Of a stretch of 64,000 nt of DNA, positions 17,717 through 26,509 are shown piece by piece. Positions within the stretch are counted from its first letter, which is position 1. Each line of letters opens with the position of its first letter. This DNA is from UBA1765 sp045615885 (GTDB lineage: Bacteria > Fibrobacterota > Fibrobacteria > Fibrobacterales > Fibrobacteraceae). The notes under the pieces are model-generated. The model saw only the letters and a program-made list of their open reading frames with translations. It made no database searches and was not told the origin of the DNA. Both the position numbers and the translations under genes were made by a program. The stretch covers positions 88,929 through 152,928 of the forward strand of contig JAZLFR010000057.1 of the NCBI GenBank assembly GCA_045615885.1. Reading direction: 5' to 3'.

Positions 17717-19375
17717 ATGAAAAGACTTGCTTTGACGTGCTTCCTGGCCACAGTGGCCCTCGGTTTAAACGCCTGCGGTGAAGACAGCACCTCCGCAAGT
17801 GATGTTCTTGTCAGCTCCGCAAGCGACATTCCTAGCAGTTCCGCAACATCAAGCGCCCTAGAACCCCCGAAAATTTCCAGCAGTTCGGCCATTATAACCT
17901 GCCAGTCTTCGCAAAGCGCCGGTGTCGAAAAAGACCCGGCATCCAGCTCCAGCGAAGAACGCATCGTCGCAGCAATCGACACCACAAAAATCACCTATTC
18001 CCTCAAACCTTTCCAAGGCCCGCTCGCCAACCCACACAAGGGCTTTACCGTTCCCGTCGGCGGCACATGGACTTTTGTTCCTGAATTTGAATACGGCCCC
18101 TACGGGTCATTGAACAATCGTGCCTGGGACCTGATTACCTATGGTTCCGGCTATGTGCAATGGAACAAGGTGAATCCGGCAAAAGATGTTTACAACTGGA
18201 CCGATTTGGACAAGTTACTGGACGCCTGCGAAAAGAACGGCCTGGGGTACGCACTGCGAGTTCTCCCCTACTCGCCATCTTTCATCAAGGCAAACGACAC
18301 GCCCACAGAAAATTACGACTGGACTCCACCCTATGTCTATGAATTGGGAGCAAAACGCATTACAGCCAAATTGACGACAGGCGGCAAATTCAACGCACAA
18401 GTTCCTGTTTGGGACGATCCGATTTACCTGCAAGAGGCTAAAAAATTTGCAACCGCCCTGGCTGCAAAATACGATGGCGACCCGCGCATCGAATACATAG
18501 ACATACGCCCCTTCGGAGAATGGGGCGAATGGCACGCCTCCCATTTGGAAGGCAGCGAAATGCCTTCCGAAAAAATCCAGAAGGAAATACTCGACCACTA
18601 CGCTTCGGCATTCCACAAGACATTGCTTGTGCTCCCCTCCAGCGGAGCTGGAGACGTATATACGCACGCTCTAAGTCTAGGCATTGCCAAGCGCGATGAC
18701 GGGTTCATCGGAATTCCGGGCCGCCCCGATTCGCTGGTGCGCGCTTACAATGCAGGCCTCCCCACCATTGCAGAGAACATCGCCGGATACGCCACGATGC
18801 TGAACTACACCGACATCATTCCGGGCGGCTATTTGAAATGGACGCCTGACCGCTGGGTGTCTGCAATCAAGACCGCCCACCTGACCTATTACGTGCTAGA
18901 CCAGGACAGCGACGACGGCTACCGTTTCTACAAAGAAAACAAGGCTCTTGCAGATTCCATGACACATGTGATCGGCTACAACTTTACCGTATCTAGCGCA
19001 GATTTACTAATGATTAACGACGGCAACGCAACAACAAACAAATTAAACATCACCGTAAAGAATACGGGTGTTGCTCCTTGCTTCTTTGATGTGTTTATGG
19101 TTGCTGAATTTGTAAATGCCGACGGCGAAGCACTGGAACAACTCGGCGAAACGATCAAGATTCCAAAGGCTTCGTTCAAAGACGATTCCGAAAAGCATTT
19201 CAGTTTTGCAAACACAGTGCCCGCAAGAATGACGAACGTGGCAAGCCTCCCCGGAGTTTCTGTTGCGCTCTCCCTCTACGAAAGCGAGGACGCTATTGCT
19301 GCCGGCAAAAATCCGACAGTCCGCTTTGACAACGACGGCATTCAAGAAAACAGGAAATTGCTATTGGAACAATAA
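17717..19375 (+). CDS. Lipoprotein with glycoside-hydrolase-like TIM barrel (DUF4874/DUF4832-like)
   Basis: 552 residues. Signal peptide and lipobox LNAC (Cys about 20), then a serine-rich linker typical of Fibrobacter lipoproteins to about residue 80. The catalytic-like part begins with NPHKGFTVPVGG, followed by YVQWNKVNPAKDVYNWTDLDKLLDACEKNGLGYALRVLPYSP and EYIDIRPFGEWGEWHASHLEG, matching the start and acid-containing strands of beta-galactosidase-like barrels. The C-terminal 110 residues (SADLLMINDGNATTNKLNITVKNTGVAPCF) resemble the beta-sandwich of DUF4832. Likely an outer-membrane polysaccharide-active enzyme; substrate unknown. AGGAA lies before the ATG. Confidence 0.7.
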   Translation: MKRLALTCFLATVALGLNACGEDSTSASDVLVSSASDIPSSSATSSALEPPKISSSSAIITCQSSQSAGVEKDPASSSSEERIVAAIDTTKITYSLKPFQGPLANPHKGFTVPVGGTWTFVPEFEYGPYGSLNNRAWDLITYGSGYVQWNKVNPAKDVYNWTDLDKLLDACEKNGLGYALRVLPYSPSFIKANDTPTENYDWTPPYVYELGAKRITAKLTTGGKFNAQVPVWDDPIYLQEAKKFATALAAKYDGDPRIEYIDIRPFGEWGEWHASHLEGSEMPSEKIQKEILDHYASAFHKTLLVLPSSGAGDVYTHALSLGIAKRDDGFIGIPGRPDSLVRAYNAGLPTIAENIAGYATMLNYTDIIPGGYLKWTPDRWVSAIKTAHLTYYVLDQDSDDGYRFYKENKALADSMTHVIGYNFTVSSADLLMINDGNATTNKLNITVKNTGVAPCFFDVFMVAEFVNADGEALEQLGETIKIPKASFKDDSEKHFSFANTVPARMTNVASLPGVSVALSLYESEDAIAAGKNPTVRFDNDGIQENRKLLLEQ

Positions 19376-19389
19376 AAGTCGCCAAAGCA

Positions 19390-20247
19390 TCAAGCTTCCA
19401 GGAATTTCAGCAATTCAGGCATGCGTTCGCGCGCATCCTTTACGCCGATTTCGTAAAGCTTTACAAGTTTCGACTTGTCTTTTTCAAGGCGGTCGATTTC
19501 CAGCGGCACACTGGGGCGAAACACAAATGTCTTGCCAGCGCGTTCCCAGGCGGCAAGCGTTTCAAGGCATTTATTGTAGCGAAAGTGCCGGTCGGCTACG
19601 GCCTGCACAAATTTCGGGTACTTGCGGTACACAAGCTTATACAGGAACAAAAGTGAATTCGGTTTCTTTTGGTAACCGGCCGGGCGCGTGACCGCGACGA
19701 CCTGTTTTTTGTAACCGATTTCGTCCATGTGTTCAAACGGAATGCTGTCGGCGATGTTGCCGTCGAACATCTTTTTGCCGGCATACTCTACGAGGCTGCT
19801 CATGAGCGGGAGCGAAGACGACGACCGAATGGCATCAATGTCGTCGAGGCATGTGCGAACAGGCAAGTATTCAGCAAGGCCAGTTTCCACATTGCTAGCC
19901 GCCGCCAAAAAAAGAGTTTCTGCAGCATTCTTTTTGAAAGTTTCGTAATCGAACGGGTCGATTTCTTGCGGAACCTTGTAATAGCAAAAGTCAATGTCAA
20001 AATAGTTGCCCGTGCGAAGCCAGTTGCGAAAGCTCATGTAGCGCTTGTCGGCAGAATGCACCGTATCCAAGCGAAAGTTGCGTTCTCGCTGTTCCGAAAG
20101 AAAACTGCAAAGATGCGTGGCTCCCGCAGATGTTCCCGCGCAGGCACCGAACTTCAAGCCATTGTCAAGGAACACGTCGAGAATGCCGGCCGTATAAGCA
20201 CCTCGCATTCCCCCGCCTTCAAGAACCAGAGCAACATCTTTATACAT
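19390..20247 (-). CDS. Patatin-like phospholipase
   Basis: 285 residues. Seen: oxyanion-hole motif LEGGGMRGAYTAG (about 8-20), nucleophile elbow GTSAGA (GxSxG, about 38), and the catalytic Asp motif DGNIADSIPFE (about 165). This is the YjjU-like bacterial patatin group, acyl hydrolases probably acting on phospholipids in the cytoplasm. The ATG at 20247 is preferred: a TATCTT box ends 7 nt before it and there is no Shine-Dalgarno, suggesting a leaderless mRNA; a TTG three codons upstream lies in that box. Convergent with the glycosidase-like gene. Confidence 0.87.
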   Translation of the reverse strand: MYKDVALVLEGGGMRGAYTAGILDVFLDNGLKFGACAGTSAGATHLCSFLSEQRERNFRLDTVHSADKRYMSFRNWLRTGNYFDIDFCYYKVPQEIDPFDYETFKKNAAETLFLAAASNVETGLAEYLPVRTCLDDIDAIRSSSSLPLMSSLVEYAGKKMFDGNIADSIPFEHMDEIGYKKQVVAVTRPAGYQKKPNSLLFLYKLVYRKYPKFVQAVADRHFRYNKCLETLAAWERAGKTFVFRPSVPLEIDRLEKDKSKLVKLYEIGVKDARERMPELLKFLEA

Positions 20248-20567
20248 GCTGCGCAAGATAGCAATAATGTCGCCTAACTTTTTTCGAGAAAAGGCCTCTT
20301 TTTATAAAAGATACACCAAAATTTCTTAAAATTTACTTACGCCTTATTACAAAAAGTCCATTTACAGAAAATACATTGATTTTTAAGTATCATTCGAGTT
20401 GTAAAGCAGTAAATTGCCACATAAAAACACAATTTTCAAAAGCTCAAACAAACTCAAAAGCCAAAAATCAAGCAAAAAGTAATCAACTTTAAAACAGTTT
20501 CCCAAGCAAAAGCACAAACTTTCACTCAAAAATCTCAATTTTTCTTTATTTATTTCCGTCTTACACC

Positions 20568-20595
20568 TTGCCGGCATAGACTTTTTACCTATATT
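20568..20595 (+). promoter_or_regulatory. Candidate promoter of ilvBN
   Basis: TTGCCG (20568-20573), 16-nt spacer, TATATT (20590-20595); about 40 nt of leader to the ilvB ATG. The rest of the AT-rich 20248-20639 space holds no gene, terminator or attenuator that I can see. Confidence 0.5.
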
Positions 20596-20639
20596 TTGCC
20601 CCAAAACAAAGTTCAACTATTCAAACAATAGAGAAAACC

Positions 20640-22358
20640 ATGGCACAAAACAAAATTCTCGGAGCCCAGATGGTTATCGAATGCCTCAAGCGTGAAGGCG
20701 TTGATACCATTTTCGGTTACCCAGGCGGCTCGGCAATTCCTCTGTTCGACGCTTTGCTCGATTCCAACATCAAGATGGTTCTTTCCCGCCATGAACAGGG
20801 TGCAACCCACATGGCAGACGGTTTTGCCCGCGAAACAGGCAAGGTCGGCGTTGTTCTCGTAACAAGCGGCCCGGGCGCAACCAACACATTCACCGGTATC
20901 TACACAGCAATGATGGACTCCATTCCGCTTGTTGTGCTCACCGCACAGACCACTACTCCAAACCTCGGCAAGGACGCCTTCCAGGAATGCGATACCAGTG
21001 GCATGACTTTCGCAGCAGTAAAGCATTCCTTCCTCGTCAAGAACCCGGATGACCTTCCACGCGTCATGAAGGAAGCCTTCCATGTTGCACGCAGCGGCCG
21101 CCCTGGCCCTGTGCTCGTTGACTTGCCGAAGGATGTTACCGCAGGCATTTGCACAACCCAGTTCACAGACGAAGTCGATCTTCCGGGTTACAAGGTTCCG
21201 ACATACGCTCCGACCGAAGCAATCGAAAAGGCTGCAGCTCTCATCAAGAAATCTACAAAGCCGCTCTTGCTCGTTGGCCACGGCGCAATGATTTCTGGCG
21301 CAGCACGCCAGGTCAAGGAACTTGCCGAAAAGTTGAACGCTCCGGTTGTCAGCACCTTGCTCGGCCTTGGCGTGTTCCCGGCTAGCCACGATCTTTCCCT
21401 CGGCATGCTCGGCATGCACGGTACAGTCTATGCAAACAAGGCTGTGCTCGATTGCGACCTTATCATGAGCATCGGTTCCCGCTGGGATGACCGTATTACC
21501 GGCAAGCTCGAAGTGTTCTGCAAGGACGCTGTAAAGCTCCACATCGATATTGACCCGGCAGAAGACGGCAAGGTCCTGCAGCCAGACGTGTTCATGTGCG
21601 GCGATGCAAAGCTCGTGCTCGAACAGCTCCTCCCGCTCGTTTCCAAGCTCGACAGCGCAGAATGGGTAAAGACCTGCATGACCTGGAAGAAGCGCTTCCC
21701 GCTCACCTACCCGAAGCAGGGCGGTCTCCGCATGCAGCATGTGATCCACACCCTTTGGGAACTTACCAAGGGCAAGGCAATCGTTACTAGCGACGTTGGC
21801 CAGCACCAGATGTGGGTTGCTCAGTTCTTCAATGTTGACAATCCGCGCCAGCTCCACAACTCCGGTGGCGCAGGCACCATGGGCTTTGGCTTCCCGAGCG
21901 CAATCGGCGCTGCATTCGGCAACACTACCGGTCTTCCGGTTTGCTGCTTCGCAGGCGATGGCGGCTTCCAGATGACCATGTCCGAAATGGCAACTGCTTG
22001 CATTCACAAGCTCCCGATCAAGATCTTCGTCATGGACAACAAGTACCTCGGCATGGTTCGCCAGTGGCAGGACTTGTTCTACGACAAGCGTTATTCCTCT
22101 GTTGACATGCAGGGCAACCCGGACTTCGTAAAGTTCGCAGAAGCCTACGGCGCACTCGGTCTTCGCATCAAGCGCAGCGCAGACGCCGAAAAGGTCATCA
22201 AGAAGGCCCTCGAATACAATGACGGCCCGGTACTCATCCACTGCGAATGCGAAAAGGAAGACAACGTATTCCCGATGATTCCGGCTGGCGCTCCGATTTC
22301 TTCCATGATTACGGAACCGCCAAAAACGCAGCTTGAAAAACCGACAGGGAGCACCTAA
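20640..22358 (+). CDS. ilvB: Acetolactate synthase, large (catalytic) subunit
   Basis: 572 residues, full length. ThDP-dependent enzyme joining two pyruvates, or pyruvate and 2-oxobutyrate, in branched-chain amino acid synthesis. Seen: catalytic Glu region (FGYPGGSAIPLFDALL, SRHEQGATHMADGFAR), GKVGVVLVTSGPGATN, and the C-terminal ThDP/Mg motif GDGGFQMTMSEMATACIHKLPIKIFVMDN (GDG...NN type, here ending DN). The small subunit gene begins 1 nt after the stop, so the pair is coupled. No clear Shine-Dalgarno precedes the ATG. Confidence 0.93.
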   Translation: MAQNKILGAQMVIECLKREGVDTIFGYPGGSAIPLFDALLDSNIKMVLSRHEQGATHMADGFARETGKVGVVLVTSGPGATNTFTGIYTAMMDSIPLVVLTAQTTTPNLGKDAFQECDTSGMTFAAVKHSFLVKNPDDLPRVMKEAFHVARSGRPGPVLVDLPKDVTAGICTTQFTDEVDLPGYKVPTYAPTEAIEKAAALIKKSTKPLLLVGHGAMISGAARQVKELAEKLNAPVVSTLLGLGVFPASHDLSLGMLGMHGTVYANKAVLDCDLIMSIGSRWDDRITGKLEVFCKDAVKLHIDIDPAEDGKVLQPDVFMCGDAKLVLEQLLPLVSKLDSAEWVKTCMTWKKRFPLTYPKQGGLRMQHVIHTLWELTKGKAIVTSDVGQHQMWVAQFFNVDNPRQLHNSGGAGTMGFGFPSAIGAAFGNTTGLPVCCFAGDGGFQMTMSEMATACIHKLPIKIFVMDNKYLGMVRQWQDLFYDKRYSSVDMQGNPDFVKFAEAYGALGLRIKRSADAEKVIKKALEYNDGPVLIHCECEKEDNVFPMIPAGAPISSMITEPPKTQLEKPTGST

Positions 22359-22359
22359 T

Positions 22360-22857
22360 ATGAATAATCAAATGGCTCATTCCATTAGCCTTCTCGTGGC
22401 AAACCGCCCGGGCGCACTTGTTCGCATTGCACTCGTGTTCTCCCGTCGCGGCTACAACATTGATTCCCTTGTTGTTTCCCCAACCTTGGACGCAAACTTC
22501 AGCCGCATGAACATCGTTGCTCGTGGCAATCCTGAAATCTTGATGCAGATCATCAAGCAGCTCGAAAAGCTCGTCGATGTTGTGCAAGCCAAGGACCACA
22601 CACACATGAACGTTGTTGAAAAGGAACTCGCACTTATCAAGGTGCGTTGCAAGCCGGAACAGCGTACGGAAGTGCTTCAGCTTTGCGACCATTTCAAGGC
22701 TATCACCGTTGACATGACCGAAAATTCCATGATCATCCAGATCACTGGCAATACCGACAAGATCGACGCTATGCGCAGCCTCTGCACAAAGTTCGAAATC
22801 GTGGAATATATCCGCACCGGTAAGGTCATTATGCTCCGCGGCGAAGACCACACCTAA
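22360..22857 (+). CDS. ilvN: Acetolactate synthase, small (regulatory) subunit
   Basis: 165 residues. Starts with an ACT domain (SISLLVANRPGALVRIALVFSRRGYNIDSLVVSPT, about 6-80) followed by the C-terminal half conserved in IlvH/IlvN (EKELALIKVRC, FEIVEYIRTGKVIMLRG). It activates the large subunit and mediates valine feedback in related enzymes. The ATG at 22360 follows AGGGAG and lies 1 nt after ilvB; a further upstream in-frame start inside ilvB is not needed. A terminator lies about 80 nt downstream. Confidence 0.92.
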   Translation: MNNQMAHSISLLVANRPGALVRIALVFSRRGYNIDSLVVSPTLDANFSRMNIVARGNPEILMQIIKQLEKLVDVVQAKDHTHMNVVEKELALIKVRCKPEQRTEVLQLCDHFKAITVDMTENSMIIQITGNTDKIDAMRSLCTKFEIVEYIRTGKVIMLRGEDHT

Positions 22858-22861
22858 TTAA

Positions 22862-22895
22862 AGAGTACAGAAGACAGAGTACAGAAAATAGAGAT
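22862..22895. repeat. Heptanucleotide tandem repeat (GARNACA family)
   Basis: GAGTACA, GAAGACA, GAGTACA and GAAAATA follow one another directly after ilvN: four to five 7-nt units. Confidence 0.8.
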
Positions 22896-22939
22896 GCTGC
22901 TAAGCTAGGAAGACTGTGTTTTGTTTTTGACGCTCAAAA

Positions 22940-22969
22940 GGCACTCGTTTATGACGGGTGTCTTTTTTT
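22940..22969 (+). terminator. Intrinsic terminator of ilvBN
   Basis: GGCACTCG pairs with CGGGTGTC (two G-U pairs) around a 7-nt loop, followed by seven T. Confidence 0.8.
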
Positions 22970-23034
22970 GCGTTTTATCGGCTGATTTCACCATCACGAT
23001 AACTAATGAATTTTAATTTATCTATTTTTACCTT

Positions 23035-24048
23035 ATGCGCATAAATAATTTTAGTTTTGCCATAGCAAAGGTCGCATTGACCGTATTCCTGCTGTGCGCC
23101 CTGGCTAGTGCAGAAAAGGGGGTCTCTTTAGGCGAGGCCGATTTTTACCCGCACAAAGCTACGACAGAAAAGTTCAATGAAACCTGGAGCTACCAATTCG
23201 TTTTTGACAACGGCACCAGGGCCTATGTGACAATTGCCACGCTCTATGTGCCGGCTTCCGGCCAAAAAATAGGCACAGACATTTCCTTTTGGAATTTTAA
23301 CGGCAAGTCCTATTCCGTTGGCCGCCAATACCCGCCAGAACGCCTGAAAACCGAAAAAGACAAAAAGAAGATCAACATCAAGGATGAATACTTTTTGGAA
23401 GGCTTGCCGGGCAAGGGGCACAGGGTCTATTTCACCGCCCACAAGAACGGCGACTTCATGCTCGATGTGACTTTTGAAAGTGCTGTCGCAGGCGCGAAGG
23501 CCACAAACCCGACGACAAACGTCGGCAAAAATTCAATCACGCAGTTTTTGCACATTCCGTTTGGCCGCGTAGCGGGCCGCATTGCCTACGGCACCGACAC
23601 GCTGAACGTGAAAGGCTATGCGCTCATGGAACATTCCTACCAGACGGAACAGGCAATAGACCTCGCAAGGCGCGTCATCACATTTGCAAAGAATTCTTCA
23701 GCAGAATCGTTTGCAGGCAAAATCGGCATAGACAATTCAGGCAACCTCTTTGGCTACGCCCTGAGGGCGGGCGAAATTCTGCACCCGGTAAAAATACTTG
23801 ACGACAGTACCGAATACGACGGCAAAAAGTTCCCGAAGGGTATGCTAGAAATCACATGGAGCGACGGATCCAAAACGAACATAGAAGCTTCCAAAACTCT
23901 GCAGAAGTTTTCATTGCTCAACAACTTTGACGGATGGCTCGCCAAGAAGGCTGCAAAGTTCATGATGGGCGGGGAACCGTTCTTCTACCGCGGTCGCACA
24001 AAGGACGAATCCGGCAAATCCATTGACTGGAGCATTTCTGGACTATGA
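23035..24048 (+). CDS. Secreted lipocalin-like protein (CrtC/AttH-like)
   Basis: 337 residues with an N-terminal signal (AKVALTVFLLCALASA). The body is beta-rich and carries TLNVKGYALMEHSYQTEQ, a stretch like the conserved MEH(S)Y region of the CrtC/AttH/Svf1 lipocalin superfamily, and ends with FFYRGRTKDESGKSIDWSISGL. No catalytic residues can be assigned. A TATTTT box ends 6 nt before the ATG, so the mRNA may be leaderless. Its stop overlaps the hisA start (ATGA), making it the first gene of an operon with HisA and a glycosyltransferase. Confidence 0.6.
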   Translation: MRINNFSFAIAKVALTVFLLCALASAEKGVSLGEADFYPHKATTEKFNETWSYQFVFDNGTRAYVTIATLYVPASGQKIGTDISFWNFNGKSYSVGRQYPPERLKTEKDKKKINIKDEYFLEGLPGKGHRVYFTAHKNGDFMLDVTFESAVAGAKATNPTTNVGKNSITQFLHIPFGRVAGRIAYGTDTLNVKGYALMEHSYQTEQAIDLARRVITFAKNSSAESFAGKIGIDNSGNLFGYALRAGEILHPVKILDDSTEYDGKKFPKGMLEITWSDGSKTNIEASKTLQKFSLLNNFDGWLAKKAAKFMMGGEPFFYRGRTKDESGKSIDWSISGL

Positions 24049-24821
24049 CACTCTTTAGACCTTGCATCGACATCCACGACGGCAAAGTGAAGCAGATTGT
24101 GGGCAGCTCGCTCTCTGATTCGGGGGCTGGGCTCTGCACGAACTTTGAATCGGAACATTCCCCAAGCTACTTTGCCTCCATGTACAAGCGCGACGCCCTG
24201 AAGGGCGGCCATGTGATTATGCTTGGCAAGGGCAACGAGACCGCCGCCAAGGAAGCTCTCGCTGCATACCCGGGCGGTCTGCAGGTCGGCGGCGGCATTA
24301 CGAGCGCAAACGCCAAGGAATACCTGGACGCCGGCGCAAGCCACGTGATTGTCACAAGCTACCTGTTTGTAGACGGCAAGCTTTCTGAAGAACGCCTGAA
24401 CGAAATTTTCAAGATTACAGGCAAGAGCAGGCTTGTGCTCGACCTTAGCTGCAAACGAACAAGCAGCAATCCACCACGCTGGAACGTTGCGACAAACCGC
24501 TGGCAGACTCTGACCCCGACAGAAATTACGGCAGAAACGCTCAAGAAGCTTTCAGAATACTGCGACGAATTTTTAATACACGCAGCCGATGTCGAAGGCA
24601 AGCAACAGGGCATGGACGAAGAACTGATTGCATTCCTTGCAGAAAACAGCCCAATCCCGGTAACGTATGCCGGCGGCGCCAAAAACCTTGACGACCTGAA
24701 GCGTTGCAAAGAAATTTCAAATAACAAAGTTGACCTTACAATCGGAAGTGCGCTAGACATTTTCGGTGGCAAAGGAGTAAAGTATGACGACTGTATCGCG
24801 TTCAACAAAAGTCGATCCTAA
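24045..24821 (+). CDS. hisA: HisA, ProFAR isomerase of the eukaryotic type
   Basis: 258 residues, TIM barrel. Catalyses the Amadori isomerisation of ProFAR to PRFAR in histidine synthesis. Seen: PCIDIHDGKVKQIVGSSL at the start (catalytic Asp), LQVGGGITSANAKEYLDAGASHVIVTSYLF, then DLSCKR and VTYAGGAKNLDDL. The insertions and wording match the yeast HIS6-like branch (TIGR02129) better than the usual bacterial HisA. It overlaps the preceding gene by 4 nt and the following gene by 38 nt, so it is embedded in an operon unrelated to other his genes. Confidence 0.85.
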   Translation: MTLFRPCIDIHDGKVKQIVGSSLSDSGAGLCTNFESEHSPSYFASMYKRDALKGGHVIMLGKGNETAAKEALAAYPGGLQVGGGITSANAKEYLDAGASHVIVTSYLFVDGKLSEERLNEIFKITGKSRLVLDLSCKRTSSNPPRWNVATNRWQTLTPTEITAETLKKLSEYCDEFLIHAADVEGKQQGMDEELIAFLAENSPIPVTYAGGAKNLDDLKRCKEISNNKVDLTIGSALDIFGGKGVKYDDCIAFNKSRS

Positions 24822-26235
24822 GAAAGACATTTTAGACACACGCCCAGCAATTTTCGGACGCGAAGTAACCAGCACATTCCGCAAGTACTGGAGCATAAAG
24901 CACAAGCCGCCAGGTAATATCCGCACCTGCTGGATTCCGCCAATCGTATTTGGCTCCGTTTTCTTGAACTTGCCAAAGCTTTTGAAGCTGCGTTTCTATC
25001 TGAAGAAGGAACGCAAGGCACGCCTTGCCAAAGACCCGAACGACATTAGCGTTCTCTACTATTCCGACTGCCTCGACGAAACAAATGGCATTGCAAACAA
25101 CTTGCGTAACGTAATCCCGTACATGCGTGCACATGGAATGAAGGCGGGCCTTATGGGTAATGTTTTCAACACCCGTCCCTGCGGCGTTGTAGAAAACGGC
25201 TACTGCATTTTGCTCCCGCGCATGTTCAGCATGGAACAGCTAGGTTACGCCAACAGTGAACTTGCAATTCCACGAGTTAGCCCGGTACTGCGTTTGTTAA
25301 AACGTTACCCGGTAGATATCATTGAGCTTGAAACCCCAAGCCCGGGCGCATGGCTAATCTGTTTCTGCGCAATGGTTGCAGGCATCAAGGTCATGAGCCA
25401 TTACCGCACCGACGTTCCGCAATACACAAGAACGCTTGTAAAGGCAAAGTGGATGCACTACTATGTGCTCAAGCTCATGCAGATTTTCTACTGGATGGCA
25501 CGCCCGGTCGTTAGCCCTTGCGATGACTATTCAAACGCATTGATACACGAGCTCAAGGTTCCAGAAAAACAAGTTCGTCTAATGCCTCGCGGTCTTCCGC
25601 TTGACCGTTTCCAGGCATCTATGCGCGGCAAGGGAACTTGGGAAAAGTTCGGTAGCACCCGCGAACAGCGCCCAGTTCGATTCGCGTTCATCGGTAGAAT
25701 TTCAAAAGAAAAGAATCTTGAATTCTTGAACAGCGTCTGGAAAAAGTTTGCAGCAAAGCATGACGATGTCGAATTGATGTATGTTGGCTACGGCTGGTAC
25801 CTTGAAGAAATCAAGGCAGAGTTTGCAAAGACCGATATCAAGGACAGCGTACACTTTGCAGGCGAACAGGGTGGCGAAACGCTCGCAGGTCTTTACGCCG
25901 ACTCAGACTTCTTCCTTTTCCCAAGTACAACAGATACATTCGGAAACGTCGTTGTAGAAGCAATGTCAACTGGAACTCCTGCACTTGTAAGTAACTACGG
26001 AGGCCCGCGCGACATCGTTGGCAGCGAAAAGCACGGCAAGATCTTACCTATCGAAGAAGACAAGTGGCTTGAAGCTCTTGAAGAATGCAGAAAGCTTAAA
26101 CTTGAAAACGAAACCGCCTACGAACAGATGCGCAAGGATTGCCACGAACGCAGCACACGCTATACTCTTGAAAATGCAGCAAAGGCTCAGTTTGAATACT
26201 TCCACGAAATCGTCAAGGAAGCTTATAGGATTTAG
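24784..26235 (+). CDS. Family 4 glycosyltransferase
   Basis: 483 residues, GT-B fold. N-terminal acceptor domain (SVLYYSDCLDETNGIANNLRNVIPYMRAHGMK about 90-120) and C-terminal donor domain with FIGRISKEKNLEFLNSVW and DTFGNVVVEAMSTGTPALVSNYGGPRDIVG, the D/EX7E-type nucleotide-sugar motif. Closest in style to PimB/MgtA-like mannosyl- or sugar-lipid transferases. The extra 60 N-terminal residues include a hydrophobic patch (PPIVFGSVFLNLPKLL) that may bind the membrane. The ATG lies inside the end of hisA after AAAGGAG. Substrate not determinable. Confidence 0.85.
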   Translation: MTTVSRSTKVDPKKDILDTRPAIFGREVTSTFRKYWSIKHKPPGNIRTCWIPPIVFGSVFLNLPKLLKLRFYLKKERKARLAKDPNDISVLYYSDCLDETNGIANNLRNVIPYMRAHGMKAGLMGNVFNTRPCGVVENGYCILLPRMFSMEQLGYANSELAIPRVSPVLRLLKRYPVDIIELETPSPGAWLICFCAMVAGIKVMSHYRTDVPQYTRTLVKAKWMHYYVLKLMQIFYWMARPVVSPCDDYSNALIHELKVPEKQVRLMPRGLPLDRFQASMRGKGTWEKFGSTREQRPVRFAFIGRISKEKNLEFLNSVWKKFAAKHDDVELMYVGYGWYLEEIKAEFAKTDIKDSVHFAGEQGGETLAGLYADSDFFLFPSTTDTFGNVVVEAMSTGTPALVSNYGGPRDIVGSEKHGKILPIEEDKWLEALEECRKLKLENETAYEQMRKDCHERSTRYTLENAAKAQFEYFHEIVKEAYRI

Positions 26236-26490
26236 GGGCTAGGATTTAGGGATTAGTGGTTAGACGAAAGACGATAGACGAAAGGAATTTTATTTTCCAG
26301 TGTTGTCGGCTGTAGGCTGACGTCTGTCGCCTGAATTAGTTATTAGTCACTAGTTATTAGTTGCTAGTTACTAGCTCCAGGCGCATTCAAGTTTCTAGTT
26401 TCAGACTCCCGTCTTCCGTCTTCCTACTGATTCCTGACTCCTGTCACTGACTCCTATTTTCTGTCCTCTGTCCCCTGTCATCTTTCTTGC
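26236..26490. repeat. 255-bp block of heptanucleotide repeats from several families
   Basis: Consecutive 7-nt-period tracts: GACGAAA/GACGATA, then GTTATTA/GTCACTA/GTTGCTA, then GTCTTCC and TGACTCC/TGTCCTC families. This is the whole space between the glycosyltransferase and the adenosylhomocysteinase-like gene; no gene, promoter or terminator was recognised in it. Confidence 0.8.
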
Positions 26491-26509
26491 ATCTTACCTT
26501 GCGAGATGC

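Noticed and set aside
20613..22241. 542-codon minus-strand frame opposite ilvB
   Set aside because: Antisense shadow of a strongly supported acetolactate synthase gene.
22333..22359. Upstream start for ilvN inside ilvB
   Set aside because: It lacks a ribosome-binding site and adds residues not seen in small subunits; the ATG at 22360 is better.
26236..26490. CRISPR or minisatellite with long units
   Set aside because: The period is 7 nt and degenerate; no unit of CRISPR length.
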